Positions 61,007 to 64,000 of a stretch of DNA of 64,000 bases are shown here, in pieces (position 1 is the first letter of the stretch; every line of letters begins with the position of its first letter). This DNA is from Actinoplanes auranticolor (lineage in GTDB: Bacteria; Actinomycetota; Actinomycetes; Mycobacteriales; Micromonosporaceae): NCBI RefSeq assembly GCF_018332655.1, contig NZ_BOQL01000016.1, positions 62,001-126,000 on the forward strand, written 5' to 3'. Made by a program: the position numbers and the translations under genes. The notes below the pieces were generated by a model that saw nothing but the letters and a program-made list of their open reading frames with translations, was not told where the DNA came from and searched no databases.

Positions 61007-61762
61007 TCAGCGCCCCGGGTAGCGCTCGGCATAACGGGTGGGCGACTCGCCGACGATCGCGGTGAAGTCGCGGATGAAGTGCGCCTGATCGGCGTAGCCC
61101 AGCTCACCGGCGAGGCGTACCCAGTCGATGTCCACCCCGGACGCGAGCCGCTCCCCCACCTCGTGCAGCCGGTATCGACGGATCACCCATTTCGGGCCGA
61201 GGCCGACGTACTCGGCGAACAGCCGCTGCAGCCGGCGGATGCCCATCCCGGCCCGCGCCGCGAGCTCGTCGACCCGGGTGAGCTGCGGCTCGGCCTGCAC
61301 GAGGGCCACGATGTCCGCGGCCCGCCCGGCCAGCGGATCCGGGGCCGGCAGCCGGGCCCGGAGGAACTCCTCCACCTCCTGCTGGTCGCCCGGCGGCAGG
61401 CCGGGGCCGAAAACGGCCGAGGCGGGAAGCGCGCGGCCGGTGATGGTGGAGACGCTGGTGCCGAGGAACGGGCGGAAGCAGCCGGGGCGGAACGTCACCC
61501 CGAAGACGCGGCCGCGGCCTTCGAGCACCCGGACCACATGCCCGCGCTCCGGACCCCGGACGACCGCGTCACCGTCGCGGAAGGTCAACTGCACGGTCGG
61601 GTACGGCACGATCTTCTGCCGGTACGGCTCCTGCCCGCGCAGATCCCACTCGGCGGCCCAGTACCCGGACACGTAGGGGGCCAGATCCGCGGCCGGGACG
61701 CCGTACCAGTGGCGTTGGAAGGTGGTCCAGGCCCCGCGGAGCTCGCGCGCGTCCCGGACCAT
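61007..61762 (-). CDS. AraC-family transcriptional regulator
   Basis: A 251-residue regulator. The N-terminal ligand domain (about 1-140) contains VSGYWAAEWDLRGQEPYRQKIVPYPTVQLTFRDGDAVV and GVTFRPGCFRPFLG, of the DUF6597 type. The C-terminal AraC DNA-binding domain has two HTH motifs: VDELAARAGMGIRRLQRLFAEYVGLGPK and VRLAGELGYADQAHFIRDFTAIVGESPTRY. It lies directly upstream of the MFS gene on the same strand, so it may control it through the palindrome at 60945. Confidence 0.9.
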   Translation of the reverse strand: MVRDARELRGAWTTFQRHWYGVPAADLAPYVSGYWAAEWDLRGQEPYRQKIVPYPTVQLTFRDGDAVVRGPERGHVVRVLEGRGRVFGVTFRPGCFRPFLGTSVSTITGRALPASAVFGPGLPPGDQQEVEEFLRARLPAPDPLAGRAADIVALVQAEPQLTRVDELAARAGMGIRRLQRLFAEYVGLGPKWVIRRYRLHEVGERLASGVDIDWVRLAGELGYADQAHFIRDFTAIVGESPTRYAERYPGR

Positions 61763-61826
61763 GACCGCAGCCTAGCGTCGCGTTTTTTCAAGACGGCGGC
61801 GCGCGCGCCGCCTATCGTCGGCGGTC

Positions 61827-62378
61827 ATGCGGGAACACGAACTCATCGCCCTGGCGGCTCCGCCGACCCTGGCCGTCGCGCGGGCCATCCGGCCCGACCA
61901 GCTCACCGCCCCGACGCCGTGCACGGAGTACGACGTCCAGGGGCTGATCGACCACATGGTGCACTGGGGACCGAGCCTGGCCCGCGCCAGCCGGCACTCC
62001 GACGGCGTGCCGCGGCCCGGCGGCGACCCGCTGGAGCGGCAGATCGAGCTGGTCGTCGCGGGCTGGTCGGTGCCGGCCGCCTGGCAGGGCATGACCACGA
62101 TGGGCGGGCCGCACGAGATGCCGGCCCGGATGATCGGCGCGATGGCGATCGGCGAGGTGGTCGTGCACGGCTGGGACCTGGCCCGGGCCACCGGCCGGCA
62201 GGTCAGCTGGGACGCGACGCTGCTGGACTTCCTGTACGACGAGGTGGCCAAGACGGCGGAGCTGGGCCGGGAGATGCAGGCGTACGGGGCGGAGGTCCCG
62301 GTGCCCCGCACGGCGCCGGCGCTGGACCGGATGCTGGGGCTGACCGGCCGCGACCCGCACTGGACGCCGAAGCAGTAG
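61827..62378 (+). CDS. TIGR03086 family metal-binding protein (DinB/mycothiol-like)
   Basis: A 183-residue DinB-like four-helix protein of the TIGR03086 family. The helix-1 segment TPCTEYDVQGLIDHMVHWGPS and the third-helix motif GEVVVHGWDLARATG supply conserved His residues for a metal. Some members are mycothiol-dependent enzymes. TATCGT (61813-61818) lies 8 nt before the ATG, suggesting a leaderless start. It is divergent from the AraC gene, 64 bp apart. Confidence 0.87.
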   Translation: MREHELIALAAPPTLAVARAIRPDQLTAPTPCTEYDVQGLIDHMVHWGPSLARASRHSDGVPRPGGDPLERQIELVVAGWSVPAAWQGMTTMGGPHEMPARMIGAMAIGEVVVHGWDLARATGRQVSWDATLLDFLYDEVAKTAELGREMQAYGAEVPVPRTAPALDRMLGLTGRDPHWTPKQ

Positions 62379-62588
62379 CCGAACCACCACGAGATCCGGC
62401 TCCGCCGAGCGCGCGTGTCACCGGCCGGGGTCGGGCGTCCCAAACTCGTACGTCAACGTTCTATGGGAACTCCGCACCGCAAGCGTGTCAATGAAGGCGC
62501 GGGGATCGCCATATGGTAAATACGATTCCTCGTACACAGTTCTCTCGGCATTCGGCGGCACTGCGCCTGACCCTGCGGAGCAGAAGAG

Positions 62589-63137
62589 ATGGCGCGCGTG
62601 AGCGAAGCGGTCCGGCCGGCTACCCACCCGCGGCGACGCGGCAGGCGCCTGGTGGTCATGACGGTGACAGTTGTCGCGGTGTTACTCGCCGTCGGGACCT
62701 GGTTCGTCCTGAGCAGGGCAATGCGCAGCCCGTCCATGGAAGTCACGCACGTCTCTCAGCGGTGTCCCGTCCCGTTCCCGGCGCCTTCCGCGTCGGGAAC
62801 GGGCGGAAACGGGCCGCTGCTCGCGGACGCGGGCTATCGCTGGCTGCAGCTGTGCCCCGCCGGCGCGACGCCCGCGCAGTGGGCCGAGTCGGTGGCCCTG
62901 AGCCGAGATGACCGGGCCGTCCTCGTCGAACGCATCAATGCGCTGCCGGCCGCTCCCCCTCGGCCGGAGTGCCTGGGCACGCCGACCGATCTCCTGGTCC
63001 TGCGCTACGACAGCGAGCCGACTGTCATCGGCCTCGACACCGGTCCCTGCGACACCGTGAGCTTGGCCGGGGCGACACGGATCGGCGCGGCCGAGATCTA
63101 CCGCCTCGCGGAGAACGTGATTGCCGAGGCTCGGTAG
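62589..63137 (+). CDS. Hypothetical single-pass membrane protein
   Basis: A 182-residue protein: basic N-terminus (ATHPRRRGRRL), one membrane helix (about 22-42, VVMTVTVVAVLLAVGTWFVL), then an extracellular domain with four cysteines (SQRCPVPF, LQLCPAGA, RPECLGTP, TGPCDTVS) likely forming two disulfides. The ATG at 62589 has AGAAGAG upstream. No family recognised. The 210-bp region before it (62379-62588) is AT-richer and may hold its promoter. Confidence 0.7.
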   Translation: MARVSEAVRPATHPRRRGRRLVVMTVTVVAVLLAVGTWFVLSRAMRSPSMEVTHVSQRCPVPFPAPSASGTGGNGPLLADAGYRWLQLCPAGATPAQWAESVALSRDDRAVLVERINALPAAPPRPECLGTPTDLLVLRYDSEPTVIGLDTGPCDTVSLAGATRIGAAEIYRLAENVIAEAR

Positions 63138-63191
63138 GGGTCGCGTTCCCGATCATCGGGTCGGCACGGAGCGCGGCCTGGGCAACGAAAA

Positions 63192-63219
63192 GTCCCCCGG
63201 GCAGTAGCGCCCGGGGGAC
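63192..63219 (-). terminator. Terminator of the nrdJ gene (minus strand)
   Basis: A perfect 11-bp stem (63192-63202 / 63209-63219) with a 6-nt loop. Read on the minus strand it is followed by TTTTCG, as expected for the end of the nrdJ transcript, 51 bp after the stop codon. It could also serve the convergent hypothetical gene. Confidence 0.9.
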
Positions 63220-63269
63220 CATCCTTGGTCAGACTCGCCGATGACCCTCAGCTGTCAGCGTGGTCAGAC

Positions 63270-64000
63270 TCAGCTGCAGCCCGAGGTCGAGCCGCAGCCC
63301 TCGCAGACGTAGCAGCTGCCGGCCGGGCGCATCTTCGTGCCGCAGGTGAAGCACAGCGGTGCGTCGGCCGACGTGCCCAGGACCACTTCGAGCAGTTCCG
63401 TCGAGGAGCCCACCGGGGACGGCGCGCTCTTCTCGGCGTCGGCCGCGGGGACCGTCGCCGTCGGGGACGAGGCCGCACCGACCGGGGCGGAGACCGGCGC
63501 GGAGGCCGCCATGCCCGCCAGGTCGACACCCGAGGCCTCGGCGGCGGCTTCGGCCTGGATCTGGGCCGCGCGCTCCTTGGCGGTGAAGATGCCCAGCTCG
63601 GCGCGGGCGTCGTAGGACAGGAAGTCCAGGGCCAGGCGACGGAAGATGTAGTCCATCACCGAGGCGGCCATGCGGACGTCCGGGTCGTCGGTCATACCGG
63701 CCGGCTCGAAGCGCATGTTCGTGAACTTGCTGACGAACGTCTCGAGTGGGACGCCGTACTGCAGCCCTATCGAGATCGCCACCGAGAAGGCGTCCATGAC
63801 GCCGGCCAGGGTCGAGCCCTGCTTCGACATCTTCAGGAAGACCTCGCCGAGGCCGTCGTCCGGGTAGGACGACGCGGTGAGGTAACCCTCGGCGCCACCG
63901 ACCGAGAAGGAGACCGTCTCCGACGGGCGCTTCTTCGGCAGGCGCTTGCGGACCGGGCGGTACTCGATGACCTTCTCGACGACCGGCTCGGCGGCGGCGG
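63270..64000 (-). CDS. nrdJ: Vitamin B12-dependent ribonucleotide reductase, C-terminal part
   Basis: The last 243 codons of NrdJ, which makes deoxyribonucleotides with adenosylcobalamin. The visible part contains KRLPKKRPSETVSFSVGG, GEVFLKMSKQGSTLAGVMDAFSVAISIGLQYG and VMDYIFRRLALDFLSY. The C-terminus is a Cys-rich redox tail (CFTCGTKMRPAGSCYVCEGCGS), preceded by an Ala/Pro-rich flexible linker. This is the NrdJ/NrdAB-type tail that reduces the active site. The gene starts beyond the right edge. Confidence 0.95.
   Translation of the reverse strand, partial: AAAEPVVEKVIEYRPVRKRLPKKRPSETVSFSVGGAEGYLTASSYPDDGLGEVFLKMSKQGSTLAGVMDAFSVAISIGLQYGVPLETFVSKFTNMRFEPAGMTDDPDVRMAASVMDYIFRRLALDFLSYDARAELGIFTAKERAAQIQAEAAAEASGVDLAGMAASAPVSAPVGAASSPTATVPAADAEKSAPSPVGSSTELLEVVLGTSADAPLCFTCGTKMRPAGSCYVCEGCGSTSGCS

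Noticed and set aside
62418..62627. 69-codon minus-strand frame across the promoter of the hypothetical gene at 62589
   Set aside because: No ribosome-binding site, no family features, and it occupies an AT-richer regulatory region.

Overview
This is high-GC actinobacterial DNA. Several traits suggest a Micromonosporaceae (Actinoplanes-like) chromosome: DUF397, DUF3000, DUF3039, DUF3093, DUF3099, DUF3159, DUF3710 and DUF4193 proteins, a Spo0M protein, two HrdB-type sigma factors, and many genes that appear to start at a leaderless transcription start. The gene order follows the conserved actinobacterial core that I recall from Mycobacterium tuberculosis (msrB - hemQ/hemY/hemE - DUF3000 - RNase D - dxs - RNA methyltransferase - APC permease - ceoB/ceoC - dut - cei - suhB - sigA ... 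sigB - ideR). Most of the window is therefore core genome. I see no rRNA, tRNA, CRISPR array, prophage or intact insertion sequence.

Layout. 0-7 kb: a truncated secreted protein, a PH-domain protein, msrB, the thyA-folA operon, a DUF397 protein, wrbA, an acetyltransferase and the late haem genes hemY-hemQ. 7.1-7.3 kb: a 104-bp tandem repeat with a strong palindrome. 7.3-15 kb: hemE, DUF3000, a membrane trypsin-like protease, RNase D and the fadA-fadB beta-oxidation operon. 15-18.7 kb: a Pro/Gln-rich membrane protein, a DUF2637 protein and a two-component system destroyed by an internal deletion. 18.8-22.8 kb: three tandem membrane-anchored beta-propeller paralogues. 22.9-31 kb: dxs, a TrmA-type methyltransferase, a KimA-like potassium transporter divergent from two TrkA/KTN proteins, DUF3159 and an OB-fold protein. 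31-38.5 kb: DUF3710, dut, DUF3093, DUF4193, cei, suhB, sigA and a DUF7455 protein. 38.8-47 kb: a helicase, a TRIC-like channel, DUF3039, pseudouridine catabolism (psuG and a kinase), a GGDEF-EAL protein and a HhH-GPD protein. 47.1-48.55 kb: a gene graveyard with remnants of a DarT-DarG toxin-antitoxin pair, a GntR regulator and deoC, all broken by internal deletions or a frameshift. 48.6-64 kb: a kinase-like protein, dtd, spo0M, sigB, a protein acetyltransferase-deacetylase operon (Pat/AcuC), ideR, a lipoprotein, a tiny Cys-rich DUF5522 gene, hydrolase, MFS and AraC genes, a DinB-like protein, and the 3' end of the B12-dependent ribonucleotide reductase gene.

Working relations. HemE, HemY and HemQ serve haem synthesis. 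ThyA consumes methylene-THF and FolA regenerates THF. KimA-like, CeoB and CeoC form a potassium module without a TrkH subunit. Pat and AcuC form a lysine acylation writer-eraser pair. The most unusual signals are the chain of deletion-broken genes at 47-48.5 kb, the collapsed two-component system at 17-18.7 kb, 179 bp of perfect identity between sigA and sigB, five convergent gene pairs interlocked by exactly 4 bp (mostly CTAG), and about ten genes with a -10 hexamer 6-8 nt before the start codon.
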